Under the pieces are notes generated by a model. That model saw nothing but the letters and a program-made list of their open reading frames with translations. It did not search any database and had not been told where the DNA came from. Position numbers and translations under genes: made by a program. From JAWWPY01 sp033854735 (lineage in GTDB: Bacteria > Actinomycetota > Actinomycetes > Streptosporangiales > Streptosporangiaceae), in NCBI GenBank assembly GCA_033854735.1, contig JAWWPY010000439.1, forward strand, positions 1 to 64,000: 64,000 nt of DNA, in the 5' to 3' direction. Positions 26,940 to 35,383 of the stretch are shown here, in pieces. Numbering within the stretch: position 1 is the first letter of the stretch; the number at the start of each line of letters is the position of its first letter.

Positions 26940-28330
26940 CAGAACCCGATCCTTATGATCTTTGCCTGCTCCACCTCGGGCAGGGAATCGACGTAACTTG
27001 TAATGTCTGCCACCGACTGCTCGCTGAAGCCAGTGAGGTCGATAACGGTGAAGTCCATTGATTTTAGCAGATGCGAATTGATGGCCTGATAGAATTTCTG
27101 GGCCGCGCCCGGGTTCCAGTACTTTGACGTATTCGGATTGCCCATCTGATCATAGGTGCGACCCTGACTGTCCACGTATTCGCCGTCGCGCTCCTCGGCT
27201 GAAGGCTTGAAATCGCTTTCGGGGTATTCCTCCTGCAGACGCGTCAAGGTAGCCGCCTCGGAGTCGCTCAGCCTGGCCAGGGCCGGGTCGTCGGTCAGCG
27301 CCTTGTCCAGCGCGCCTTCGACGTCGCCTTCGACTTGCGTGGCCTCGGCCTCGGCGGTCTCGACCGCGGGCGCGTCAGCGGTGGCGGTCTCCACGGTGGC
27401 GACCAGATCCTCGCCTATGGTGGCAGCCATCTCGGATGTGACCGTGGCGGAGGTCTCGGCGGCGACGTCACCCACGATGGCCGCGACTTCCGCCTCGTCG
27501 GCAATGCCGGCACCAGCGTCGGATCCGCCGCCCGTGAAGACCGTGAGTGCGACGCCCACGATGGTGGTGATGCCGACGGCGATACCGGCGCCGATCAGCG
27601 CATTCCTGACATCGTTGCGCTTGGCGTCAATGGCGTCCGCGTACTTGCCGCACGCATCGCCCAGCGACTGGCAGATCTGCTGGGCGCCCGCCAGCACGGT
27701 CCTGGCGTTACCGGGCGAATATACCTGGGACCAGAAGCCGGCAATGGCCGTCGTGGTGTCGTCATTGCCCTCGAGGCTGGCCAGCGCCGCCCCGGCATGG
27801 CCCGCGATCACCTCAATGGAGCCGGCCGCGCCCCGCCACGCGCTGGCGGCGGCGCGGGCCTGGTCGGGATGGGCGTTGGGCCAGAACCGCGCCAGCGGGC
27901 CGGGCAGGAACCAGACCGTCTCGCCGGGCCCGATGGCCGGGCTGGGGCCAGCCATCTCGATATCGTCGAACACCGGCTCCTGGGTGAACAGGGCGGGCGG
28001 CCCGCTCGGCCGGGCCGAGGAGTGGTGATCGGCGGTGAGAAAGTTGTTGGCCGTCTGCGTGAGTCCGGCTGAGACGCCGCCCAGCGTCAGCGCTGAGGTT
28101 CGCAGCGCGTTCCACGCCGCCTTGGCGGCGCGGGCGTATGTGGTGTTGAAGCTCGTCGCCGGGGCGTCGTCCCCAGCCATCCCCGCGCTGGCCGCCAGCG
28201 CCGTCTGCAGCTTCGTCCACGCATTTTCCAGGTCGGTCTGCGCGTTGTAGAAGGCCTGCGCCGCCGCCTGCACATCCTGCGGGGTGACGTTGATGGTCCC
28301 GCCGCCCCCGCCGTCCGGGAGGACTGCCAT
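26939..28330 (-). CDS. Polymorphic-toxin-like type VII effector (463 aa)
   Basis: Residues about 10-110 form helical ESX-like modules (INVTPQDVQAAAQAFYNAQTDLENAW). Mid-protein helices follow, a hydrophobic stretch IGAGIAVGITTIVGVALTVF at about 245-265, an acidic Ala/Glu/Val linker to about 345, and a compact C-terminal domain (about 385-463: YVDSQGRTYDQMGNPN, HLLKSMDFTVIDLTGFSEQS, EQAKIIRIGF). This order matches WXG100/LXG-type effectors with a C-terminal toxin tip; the tip resembles the tRNA-nuclease-like ends of CDI toxins by eye, with low certainty. It is coupled on both sides by 1-bp TGATG overlaps: a WXG100 partner before and an immunity gene after. Start ATG 28330. Confidence 0.8.
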   Translation of the reverse strand: MAVLPDGGGGGTINVTPQDVQAAAQAFYNAQTDLENAWTKLQTALAASAGMAGDDAPATSFNTTYARAAKAAWNALRTSALTLGGVSAGLTQTANNFLTADHHSSARPSGPPALFTQEPVFDDIEMAGPSPAIGPGETVWFLPGPLARFWPNAHPDQARAAASAWRGAAGSIEVIAGHAGAALASLEGNDDTTTAIAGFWSQVYSPGNARTVLAGAQQICQSLGDACGKYADAIDAKRNDVRNALIGAGIAVGITTIVGVALTVFTGGGSDAGAGIADEAEVAAIVGDVAAETSATVTSEMAATIGEDLVATVETATADAPAVETAEAEATQVEGDVEGALDKALTDDPALARLSDSEAATLTRLQEEYPESDFKPSAEERDGEYVDSQGRTYDQMGNPNTSKYWNPGAAQKFYQAINSHLLKSMDFTVIDLTGFSEQSVADITSYVDSLPEVEQAKIIRIGF

Positions 28331-28629
28331 CAGCGCCCCCGCCACATGCGCACGTTGGTGGTGCTGGCGCTGTGGTAGTTCGCGCGGGCGGTCCGGATCA
28401 CCCCGCCCAGCCAGGCCAGCGTCCGGGCCATGTCGTCCGCGGCCGCCCGCCACTGCGCATGAGCCACGTCAAATGCGGCCCGCGCCTCCCCGCTCCACTC
28501 GCTTAAGTGGGCGCCCAGCTCGGCGTCGAGCTGATCCAGCTGGGCCTCCAGGGCATGGAGCACCCGCCGGTAGTCCTCTTCCGCGGTCGCCAGAACCGAC
28601 AGTTCGACGCGGATGACGCTGCTGATCAT
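28330..28629 (-). CDS. WXG100-family small protein (99 aa)
   Basis: About 100 residues, two amphipathic helices joined by a turn with the WxG motif (HLSEWSGEARAAFD), the standard type VII secretion partner fold. Begins the three-gene cassette; its stop overlaps the toxin start. It would bind the effector N-terminus for export. No ESX core genes (EccC and others) are in the window, so export must use machinery encoded elsewhere. Confidence 0.9.
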   Translation of the reverse strand: MISSVIRVELSVLATAEEDYRRVLHALEAQLDQLDAELGAHLSEWSGEARAAFDVAHAQWRAAADDMARTLAWLGGVIRTARANYHSASTTNVRMWRGR

Positions 28630-29314
28630 GACCTCCGCCGATCCCCGTCCCGGCCGTCAGGGGCCAGGCCGCTGGTGTCCGCCGCTACTGGCCGTGCGGA
28701 CAATAGCGCCCGAAGTGTTCGTTGCGTCCCTGAACTATGACAGGCACGGATATCTGCCCCCAAGAGTAGACGGACGGGACCAGCGGCAGCCCGCGTTCGG
28801 GGAAGCCTGGTTCGCCGGGTGGCGGCCTGCGTGAGCTAGCGCGGCGGGCGGCACCCTGCTATCTTCGCGCCTGAGGGCCAGCCGGGGTCCGTCCGGTCCG
28901 ACGCCGGTAGGCCCAGATCCGGCGCCAAGCGAACGTGTGTTCTACCGCATCACCCTTCACAATCGGCTCGCACATGTGTTCTAATAGCCTCCATGCCCTA
29001 CCTCTCCTGTGCTGCCGACTCAGGTCAGAAGTTCCACGACCTATGCGAGAGCGGCATGGGCGCATGCGGGTCGCACCTCACCACACTCACGGATTGCCGG
29101 ACGATTTGGCGTGAACTGCCCCAGAGCCAATCCGTCCCGGCCGCCGACTTCCCCCCACCGCTACGGCCGGCCTGGGCCACGATCTTCACAGCACCCAGCA
29201 GCCACGGCACCCCCCAGGAACCTGCACCGACCGCATGGATAGCTGACGGCTGGCCGTAATGGCGGCCACCGTTTACTGCTACCCGCGCACAGGCCGCACG
29301 CTAGAGGTGGGAAA
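28630..29314. other. 685-bp gap, no convincing gene
   Basis: The upstream side of the toxin cassette and the leader of the next gene meet here. Composition becomes AT-richer than neighbouring genes. A frame at 28993-29259 lacks a ribosome site and family likeness. I see no tRNA, repeat or insertion sequence; promoters for both flanking operons are expected here but none could be fixed. Confidence 0.6.
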
Positions 29315-30403
29315 GTGAGAATACACTTCGAGCATAATACGCGCGCAAAGAGCCAGCGCCTCGTTGACCTGAAGAACAAGGCAGCGGAGCTTGAGCGCCA
29401 GCTCTCCGATGCACGCGTCTCGCTTGAACGTGAGCTTGCACAGTTCGCCTTTAGCCGGGAAGAAGCGGCGCCTCGCGAGACGCAGGAGACATACCGCTAC
29501 GCCATGGATGATCCGGGCGGCGAGCAGGATGCTGACAGCGAGTCGGCCTTCCATACGGCGCCGGGCCATTCGCACGACCATAGCGATGCTATGTCCGGCG
29601 GTGAGCAGCATTCACCCGAGGGACGCACCGAGGTGCTCGTCAACCACGGTCGGAGCAACGCCTATTACCCGGGGCTCTCCCGCCGGTTCAAAGTGGCTAT
29701 CCTAGCGATCGTCGTCGTGGCGCTCGTCACCATACTGGTGGTAGTACTGTCAAGCGGCGGGGCCTCCTGGCCGTCCAGCGTGGCAATAGTCCAGAGTCAA
29801 GCCATCAAGGCGTGCCAGAATCCCGACGTGAGGTCGGAGCCCGGGCAGGTCAACTTTGCGTGCGCGAAGACGACGCGCCAGATCCTCTGGGTGTTCGCCC
29901 TGATGACGAGCGGCGATAACCCGAACTACGCCAACGCGAAGACCGGCCGAATGGGCCTGGAGCCGATCACACCGGCGCAAGGCGGCGAAGTAGCCTGGTC
30001 TTTGAACCTACACAGTCCGTACGACCCGTTTAATCCAACCGACAGCATCGAAGTAGCGGCGCGCGCCATCAACAACATTATCGGCGGGGCCACCGTCACC
30101 AGTGCTGATGGCAGCGTGGTCGTCCAGCCGGGGCTCGAAAGCAGCCCGGGAAACTGCATCCGGTATACCGGGTCGGCCGCGATCAGGTCGCGCAAGGACT
30201 TCCCGAGCCTCTGCGCCGAGCCCGTGACCAGTCCGGCAGGCCAGGCTGCCCTCGTGGCCGATACCTACAAGAGGTGGGTGGTCGGCGCTGCGCCCAACGA
30301 GGCTCAGGACGCTGCGGTGCTTTTCGAGGAAGCGAAGAACCCCGGCGACCCCCGAGTCCAGGCCATCCTGAAGCATCTATCCCACTCAAAACCGGCAGCC
30401 TAA
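29315..30403 (+). CDS. Single-pass membrane protein with degenerate lytic-transglycosylase-like domain (362 aa)
   Basis: N-terminal coiled coil (SQRLVDLKNKAAELERQLSDAR), a linker, one transmembrane helix at about residues 126-148 (VAILAIVVVALVTILVVVL), then an extracytoplasmic domain. In that domain ALMTSGDNPNYANAKTGRMGLEPITP lines up by eye with the lytic-transglycosylase motif ESxxNPxA...GLMQI and PFNPTDSIEVAARAI with its later PFxPxxNI motif. The catalytic Glu would be replaced by Thr, so it is probably a binding or scaffolding version. GTG 29315 follows AGAGGTGG. It heads a rightward set with the hydrolase at 30473. Function is inferred only. Confidence 0.65.
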   Translation: MRIHFEHNTRAKSQRLVDLKNKAAELERQLSDARVSLERELAQFAFSREEAAPRETQETYRYAMDDPGGEQDADSESAFHTAPGHSHDHSDAMSGGEQHSPEGRTEVLVNHGRSNAYYPGLSRRFKVAILAIVVVALVTILVVVLSSGGASWPSSVAIVQSQAIKACQNPDVRSEPGQVNFACAKTTRQILWVFALMTSGDNPNYANAKTGRMGLEPITPAQGGEVAWSLNLHSPYDPFNPTDSIEVAARAINNIIGGATVTSADGSVVVQPGLESSPGNCIRYTGSAAIRSRKDFPSLCAEPVTSPAGQAALVADTYKRWVVGAAPNEAQDAAVLFEEAKNPGDPRVQAILKHLSHSKPAA

Positions 30404-30472
30404 CCCAACTAGGTCTCTACAGACCTGCTCCGGTATCACACCGCCCAACGTGGCCAGGAATGAGGTGAGCTT

Positions 30473-33247
30473 ATGCATTCCCCTAGCAAACCATGGTGGC
30501 AGCAGGTGACTGCACTCGTGAGCCTCAGCGCGGGCGGAGCGATAACAGGATTCTCCTTCGTCCCCCGAGCAGCCGACATAAAGTCGCCATCCAGCATACC
30601 GATTCACCTGCTGGCCCTTAAGCAGTCGAACCAGCAGGCACCTGCGGACGATGGGATGCTCCGTTCAGCCATCGTCAATGTGGCCAACTACTACCTCCGG
30701 ATGGCGGCGGGCAAGACTCCGGCCGAGGTCGAGGCGATCATCTGGCAGCACGACAGCGTAGACGGTATCGACCACGGCGAATCGTGCGCAGCCTTTGCGA
30801 GTCTGACGCTGGAGCTGGCCGCGCAGGTCGTCGGCCAGCAGAGCTGGGTGACCGGGGGCAGCTCTTATCCCTGGCCACTCCATCAGTGGGCGGACGTCCG
30901 TGTGGCCCCGAATCCGGCGTCGCTCGGAATTATCTCGATCCTGCAGGATGCGGAGGCGCATCAACGCTGGCACCCGCTGGGCGACAGTTATCAGCCATCG
31001 CCCGGAGACTGGGTATTGTTCAATGGCCACGTCGAGGTAGTCACCGAATATGCCGGGGGCGTGCTACATACCATCGGTGGCGATTCCCTGCCTAATTTCT
31101 CCATCAACGCTCACGAATTCCGCGATCCGCTGGCCGCCCAGGGGGTCGTTGGATTCGTCAACAACGGTGGGCTCGCCGGTACCCCGAACCACGCGCCGAG
31201 TAGCCCCGAGCCGGCATCAGGCGGTCACCAGGCGCAGGGCCATGCGAGCGCGGGGCAGGCGGCTATTCCGGGCCCGCCTGCGGCTGGCTCCCCCGCGCCG
31301 GTGCGCTCCCCAGCGGTGGCCTCTCCCCCGCCGGTGGGCGCAGCTAAGCCGACCAGATCCGCCAAGCCGACCACCCCGGCCCGCTCCGCCAAGCCAGCAC
31401 GGGCGCAGGCGCCCGGGGATGCGGCCATCCCCGGGATGCCGGTATCGGTACCAGCGGCTACCCCCAGCGCCGACCAAGGATCTGCGGAGCATCAGGCTCA
31501 GCAGCCACAGGTGCACCGGCCAGACGCCAGCCCGGCGGCAGCGGCGGGGACGGCGGCCATCCCCGGACTGCCGACCGGAGCGCAACCTCTCGCGGCCGGT
31601 CCGACGGCACCGTCGGCGACTCCGGTCAGCAGACAGCACCCGTCACCCCCGGCCGCGGCTGTCCATGACACGACCACTCAGCAAGCGTTCATCGGCGAAG
31701 TCGCAGCGGGAGCGATTGCGGCGCAACAGAGGTACGGCGTCCCGGCATCGGTGACAATTGCCCAAGCCATCGAGGAGTCGGCCTGGGGTCAGAGCGCCCT
31801 GGCCACCACAGACCACAATCTGTTCGGAATCAAGGGCACAGGCCCGGCGGGAAGCGATCCGCTGCCGACGCAGGAGTTCGAGAACGGCCAGTCGGTGACG
31901 CACATCGCCCTGTTCCGCGTCTACCACGATGCCGCCGAGAGCATCGACGACCACGGCAAGCTCCTGGCCACCAGTGGGCACTACCGGCGGGCCATGGCTG
32001 ACCGTCAGGATCCGAATGCGTTCGCGGCCGCCCTCACCGGGGTCTATGCGACGGATCCCGACTATGGCTCGAAGCTCATCGACCTCATGCAGCGGTACGA
32101 CTTGTACCGCTACGACGTCGCTCCGGCCGCCACACCTGCTGCCGCAAACCCCCGTGCTGCAAACCCCCGTGCCGCGGCTCCCCGTGCCGCGGCTCCCCGT
32201 GCTTCAACGCCCCGTGCTTCAACGCCCACAGCAGCGACACCCAGAGTCCCAACGCCCAGGGCCGCAACGCCCAGCGCTGCGACGCCCCGGGCTGCAACTC
32301 CGAGAGCCCCGACGCCCCGAGTCACGACACCCACGGCCTCAGCGCCCCGTGCCACGACGCCCAGTGCCGCAACGCCCAGCGGCGCAACGCCCGGTGCCGC
32401 AACGCCCAGTGCCGCAACGCCCGGTGCCACGACGCCCGGTGCCGCAACGCCCGGCGCAGTGATCATCCCGGGGCTGCCACAGGCCAATCCCGTCCCGACG
32501 GCCAGCGCATCATGGCGAGCGGCCGGATCCAGCGCAACTTCGGGACGGGCCAGGCCGTCCGATGCGTCCCGGCCCCCGTCACGAGCGATCCCGTCCACCC
32601 TGACCGCGTCTTTCAGGCGTGCGGCGGCGCCGCCTAACTGCCAGACGCGCAAGGCCGCATCCCGCGAGGCCCGCGCGAGCACGAGCCAGTACCGGCAGCA
32701 CATCCCCCCGTCCGTGCGAAACGCCTTCACCACGGTGGCCAAAGCACGGCTCATGCGTGAGGAGCCGCTCTACCGGGACGTGGCCAGCTTCAGCGGTATC
32801 CGCTGGGAGCTCCTGGCCGCCTGTGACTGGATGCAGTGCGAGGCCCGCGCACGCTATTCGCCGGTGCACGGCGAGAAACTAGGCTCGGTAAATCCCGACG
32901 GCACGATGTATCGGACGAAATCAGAAGCGCTGGCACAGTGCGGCGATGACCTGGTCGAGCTGGCCTGGGCGGTTTACCGGATCGATCTGGCCGCACGAGG
33001 AAATCTCTCGGTCCGCGATCTGGCTAATGCCTTCGCCGCGTTCCGCTGGGGTGGGCTGCTCAAGCTGCACCACACATCGGCCATGGAATTTCCCTACTCC
33101 GTGGCAGGCCTGACTGACCATCACATTAACATGCGCTGGCCCAGGATAGACGACCCAAATATACCAGATAAGCCCGGTGGCCGATTCCGTATGCCCTTCG
33201 GGGCCGTGCCCATCGTGCTCAGCCTCAATTACTCAGCCACCGTCTAG
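30473..33247 (+). CDS. Secreted three-domain peptidoglycan hydrolase (924 aa)
   Basis: A signal-like N-terminus (VTALVSLSAGGAITGFSF) precedes a CHAP-type amidase/endopeptidase domain (about 60-240) with Cys in HGESCAAFASL and His in FNGHVEVVTEY. After a Pro/Ala linker comes a FlgJ/GH73 glucosaminidase domain at about 402-545 (ASVTIAQAIEESAWGQSALATTDHNLFGIKG, catalytic Glu in IEESAWG; YRRAM near its end). A 21-copy pentapeptide linker leads to a C-terminal lysozyme-like domain at about 740-924 (WELLAACDWMQCEARARYSP, LANAFAAFRWGG). ATG 30473 has GAGGTGAG upstream. Two cutting specificities plus a possible third in one secreted chain suggest controlled wall opening. Association with the upstream toxin cassette is only positional. 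Confidence 0.82.
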   Translation: MHSPSKPWWQQVTALVSLSAGGAITGFSFVPRAADIKSPSSIPIHLLALKQSNQQAPADDGMLRSAIVNVANYYLRMAAGKTPAEVEAIIWQHDSVDGIDHGESCAAFASLTLELAAQVVGQQSWVTGGSSYPWPLHQWADVRVAPNPASLGIISILQDAEAHQRWHPLGDSYQPSPGDWVLFNGHVEVVTEYAGGVLHTIGGDSLPNFSINAHEFRDPLAAQGVVGFVNNGGLAGTPNHAPSSPEPASGGHQAQGHASAGQAAIPGPPAAGSPAPVRSPAVASPPPVGAAKPTRSAKPTTPARSAKPARAQAPGDAAIPGMPVSVPAATPSADQGSAEHQAQQPQVHRPDASPAAAAGTAAIPGLPTGAQPLAAGPTAPSATPVSRQHPSPPAAAVHDTTTQQAFIGEVAAGAIAAQQRYGVPASVTIAQAIEESAWGQSALATTDHNLFGIKGTGPAGSDPLPTQEFENGQSVTHIALFRVYHDAAESIDDHGKLLATSGHYRRAMADRQDPNAFAAALTGVYATDPDYGSKLIDLMQRYDLYRYDVAPAATPAAANPRAANPRAAAPRAAAPRASTPRASTPTAATPRVPTPRAATPSAATPRAATPRAPTPRVTTPTASAPRATTPSAATPSGATPGAATPSAATPGATTPGAATPGAVIIPGLPQANPVPTASASWRAAGSSATSGRARPSDASRPPSRAIPSTLTASFRRAAAPPNCQTRKAASREARASTSQYRQHIPPSVRNAFTTVAKARLMREEPLYRDVASFSGIRWELLAACDWMQCEARARYSPVHGEKLGSVNPDGTMYRTKSEALAQCGDDLVELAWAVYRIDLAARGNLSVRDLANAFAAFRWGGLLKLHHTSAMEFPYSVAGLTDHHINMRWPRIDDPNIPDKPGGRFRMPFGAVPIVLSLNYSATV
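32144..32458 (+). repeat. 21 tandem 15-bp units encoding xTPRA-type pentapeptides
   Basis: Within the hydrolase gene, 21 consecutive degenerate 15-bp units encode [A/S/T/P][T/N/A]P[R/S/G/T][A/V/G]. The units are in frame and diverged, so the linker is old or under relaxed selection. It separates the glucosaminidase from the C-terminal domain and is probably an extended, cell-wall-spanning spacer. Confidence 0.9.
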
Positions 33248-33281
33248 TACCCACGCCAAGCAAAGAAAGAAGGTGGGCCGC

Positions 33282-34346
33282 GTGGTTCGTTTCTTGCTCT
33301 TTCTGGTGGGCATTCTCACCGTGAATCGGCCGGGACAGCGGGAGGCCGCCTGGTACCGGGCTGGCGATGTGTACGGCGGCAACGGGTCAGGCGCCCTGGG
33401 CCCGGGCTTGACGGAGCCTGCCGAGGAGGATGCCTGGCCGATCCAGCCCGGGCCGCTTCCCCCATGGCATGCTCGTGCGGCCGGCAGCCTCTCCCCGGAG
33501 GCCCCGGGCGGCACACGGGGCGGCCCCCGGCCACGCCGTCGCCGCATCCCACCGTGGGTCAAGTGGGCTGCTGCCGCCGTCGTGGTGGGCCTGATATTCC
33601 GCCGGGCGATCGCCTTCGTGGTACTCACAGCGCTTTCGGTGGGCCTGCACCTGGTCGGCGTGAATGTCCACCTGCCGCGGATCGGGTTCGGCTGGCCGTG
33701 GCAAACGAGCAGTTCGGGCGGCACCACCAACACCGATCTGGGTCCGTGGGTGCTGCAGAAGATTGAGGGAATCTCCAAGCCCGCCCTGGGCCAGGCGAAC
33801 TTCAATTTCATCTTCACCCACAGGGTTTCCAAGGACATTGGTCCATGGCCGTGCTGGTACGCCAGCACCTTCGACGCCGTGGGCCACGCGTCCGCCACAG
33901 TCAACCTCAATCCGGGCGCGGCCTGGTGGGTGCCCGCTTCGGGCCACTACCGGCTGCAGGTCCTCAGCCAGCCGCAGGCAGGCAAGCCGGGTCACGTGAC
34001 CGTCGCAATGGTCCTGCCGCGTCCGCAGCTCCCGCAGTCTGTGCACGACGTTACGATCGACAACATCCCATCAAAACCGATAGACACGCAGCACAGCTGG
34101 ACGTACCCCGGATTTGCCTGCGGCCTGGTGCTACGGCCGCAGTTTCCGCAGTCCGTGCTGTATTCCCAGGCCCAGCGGATCGCTTTCTACAAGTCTAATC
34201 ACGCCCCGCAGGTTACTGGCCCACTCATAAAGACGGCCGAGACAGAAGCTACCCTGACCATTCGAAACAACTTCATCCAGCCGACCGTGAATGCGTTTGG
34301 TTATACGCTGGACCGCTTCACGGTTCGCTGGGCCGCCACGCCGTAA
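33282..34346 (+). CDS. Membrane-anchored protein of unknown function (354 aa)
   Basis: Residues 1-16 are hydrophobic (VRFLLFLVGILTV), then a Gly/Pro linker, a basic stretch RPRRRR, a second hydrophobic region about 97-125 (WVKWAAAAVVVGLIF, AIAFVVLTALSVGLHLVGV), and a beta-rich extracytoplasmic domain ending VRWAATP with several Trp and Cys. GTG 33282 is chosen because AAGG precedes it at normal spacing; GTG 33273 would touch the purine stretch. It follows the peptidoglycan hydrolase by 34 bp and may be cotranscribed. No family recognised. Its end overlaps the convergent methyl/aminopropyl-transferase-like gene by 29 bp. Confidence 0.65.
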   Translation: MVRFLLFLVGILTVNRPGQREAAWYRAGDVYGGNGSGALGPGLTEPAEEDAWPIQPGPLPPWHARAAGSLSPEAPGGTRGGPRPRRRRIPPWVKWAAAAVVVGLIFRRAIAFVVLTALSVGLHLVGVNVHLPRIGFGWPWQTSSSGGTTNTDLGPWVLQKIEGISKPALGQANFNFIFTHRVSKDIGPWPCWYASTFDAVGHASATVNLNPGAAWWVPASGHYRLQVLSQPQAGKPGHVTVAMVLPRPQLPQSVHDVTIDNIPSKPIDTQHSWTYPGFACGLVLRPQFPQSVLYSQAQRIAFYKSNHAPQVTGPLIKTAETEATLTIRNNFIQPTVNAFGYTLDRFTVRWAATP

Positions 34347-35310
34347 CTGCCGGAGGGGGCCCGCTGGCCGGCCGGCCGGATGTACCGCGAGGTGCGGCCC
34401 AGCGGGGCTGCCGCCTGGCCGAGAAGACATCCGGTGGCGGCGCGAGAGAGGGTTCTGCTCGCGCATCGGTGATCGGTTTCGCTCCGGCCGCGAACCGGTC
34501 CAGGGCGCTGCCGTGCACCAGTCGCCCCGGGAACGGGTCAGCCGCCACGCGGCGGGCCAGCCCGTCGACGGGAAGGCCGTGGCGGCCAGCGGCCAGCACC
34601 AGGTTGCCGAACCTGCGGCCCCGCAGCACCGCCGCGTCGGCGATCAGGCAGGCGTGCGGGAAGACCGAGCACGCCGTCGCCACCCGTGCGCGCGCGTGCG
34701 CCAGCGGAGGGCCGTCGCCGACGTTGGCGGCGTAGATGCCCAGCGGGCTGAGCGCGCGGGCCACCGCGGCGGCGAACTCTGCGGACGTCAGGTGCGCCGG
34801 AGTGCGCGCCCCGGCGAATAGATCCGCGATCACCACATCAAAGGATCCGGCCGGCACCTGCTCAAGAACGGCGCGGGCGTCGCCGATCCGGATTCGCACC
34901 CGGCCCGCGCGGCCCGTCCGGCCCGTGCTGGCCCGCCGGCCAGGCTGGCCGAGAGGAAGCCGCCGCCGGACAAGCTCCGCCAGCGCGGCATCCGACTCGA
35001 CCGCCAGCTGGGAGGACCCGGGCCGGGTCGCCGCAACGTACCGCGCCAGGGTCAGGCCTCCGGCCCCGAGGTGCAGCACGCGGAGAGGCTGCCCAGCCGG
35101 TGCCGCCAGGTCGACCAGGTGCCCGAGCCGCCGCATGTACTCGAACTCCAGGTACAGCGGATCATCGAGGTCAACGTGTGACTGGGGGGTCCCGTCCACG
35201 AGCAGCGTCCAGGCCCTGGGCCGGTCAGGGTCCCCGACCAGTTCGGCGACGCCCGAATCGACGTCCTGCCGGGCGACCGGCTCGCTGCCGCCGTGCTGCC
35301 GGTGGGCCAT
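34318..35310 (-). CDS. Spermidine synthase-like SAM/dcSAM-binding protein (330 aa)
   Basis: Rossmann class I methyltransferase/polyamine synthase fold: PLRVLHLGAGGLTLARYV, then QLAVESDAALAELVRRR with the acidic ribose-binding residue, RIRIGDARAVLEQV, and FDVVIADLFAGARTP where the usual DxxD catalytic Asp would sit. An N-terminal strand domain (DDPLYLEFEYMRRL) matches the small beta domain of SpeE. A basic Pro-rich tail of about 40 residues follows. Start ATG 35310 is plausible without a clear ribosome site. Actinobacterial members often have unknown acceptors, so I do not call it SpeE. Positioned between two convergent/divergent neighbours, no operon. Confidence 0.8.
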   Translation of the reverse strand: MAHRQHGGSEPVARQDVDSGVAELVGDPDRPRAWTLLVDGTPQSHVDLDDPLYLEFEYMRRLGHLVDLAAPAGQPLRVLHLGAGGLTLARYVAATRPGSSQLAVESDAALAELVRRRLPLGQPGRRASTGRTGRAGRVRIRIGDARAVLEQVPAGSFDVVIADLFAGARTPAHLTSAEFAAAVARALSPLGIYAANVGDGPPLAHARARVATACSVFPHACLIADAAVLRGRRFGNLVLAAGRHGLPVDGLARRVAADPFPGRLVHGSALDRFAAGAKPITDARAEPSLAPPPDVFSARRQPRWAAPRGTSGRPASGPPPAVTAWRPSEP

Positions 35311-35383
35311 GAAGACCAGTATCGTGCACCTCGATCCGGGACGCCCAGGCTGGCCTCCCGTGGCGGCACGACCGCTGGGACGG

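Noticed and set aside
28993..29259. 88-residue frame in the 685-bp gap
   Set aside because: No ribosome site, no recognisable domain, coding style unlike its neighbours; kept as non-coding gap.
34318..35310. Naming the gene speE
   Set aside because: No neighbouring decarboxylase and an atypical basic tail; actinobacterial SpeE-like proteins often have other acceptors.
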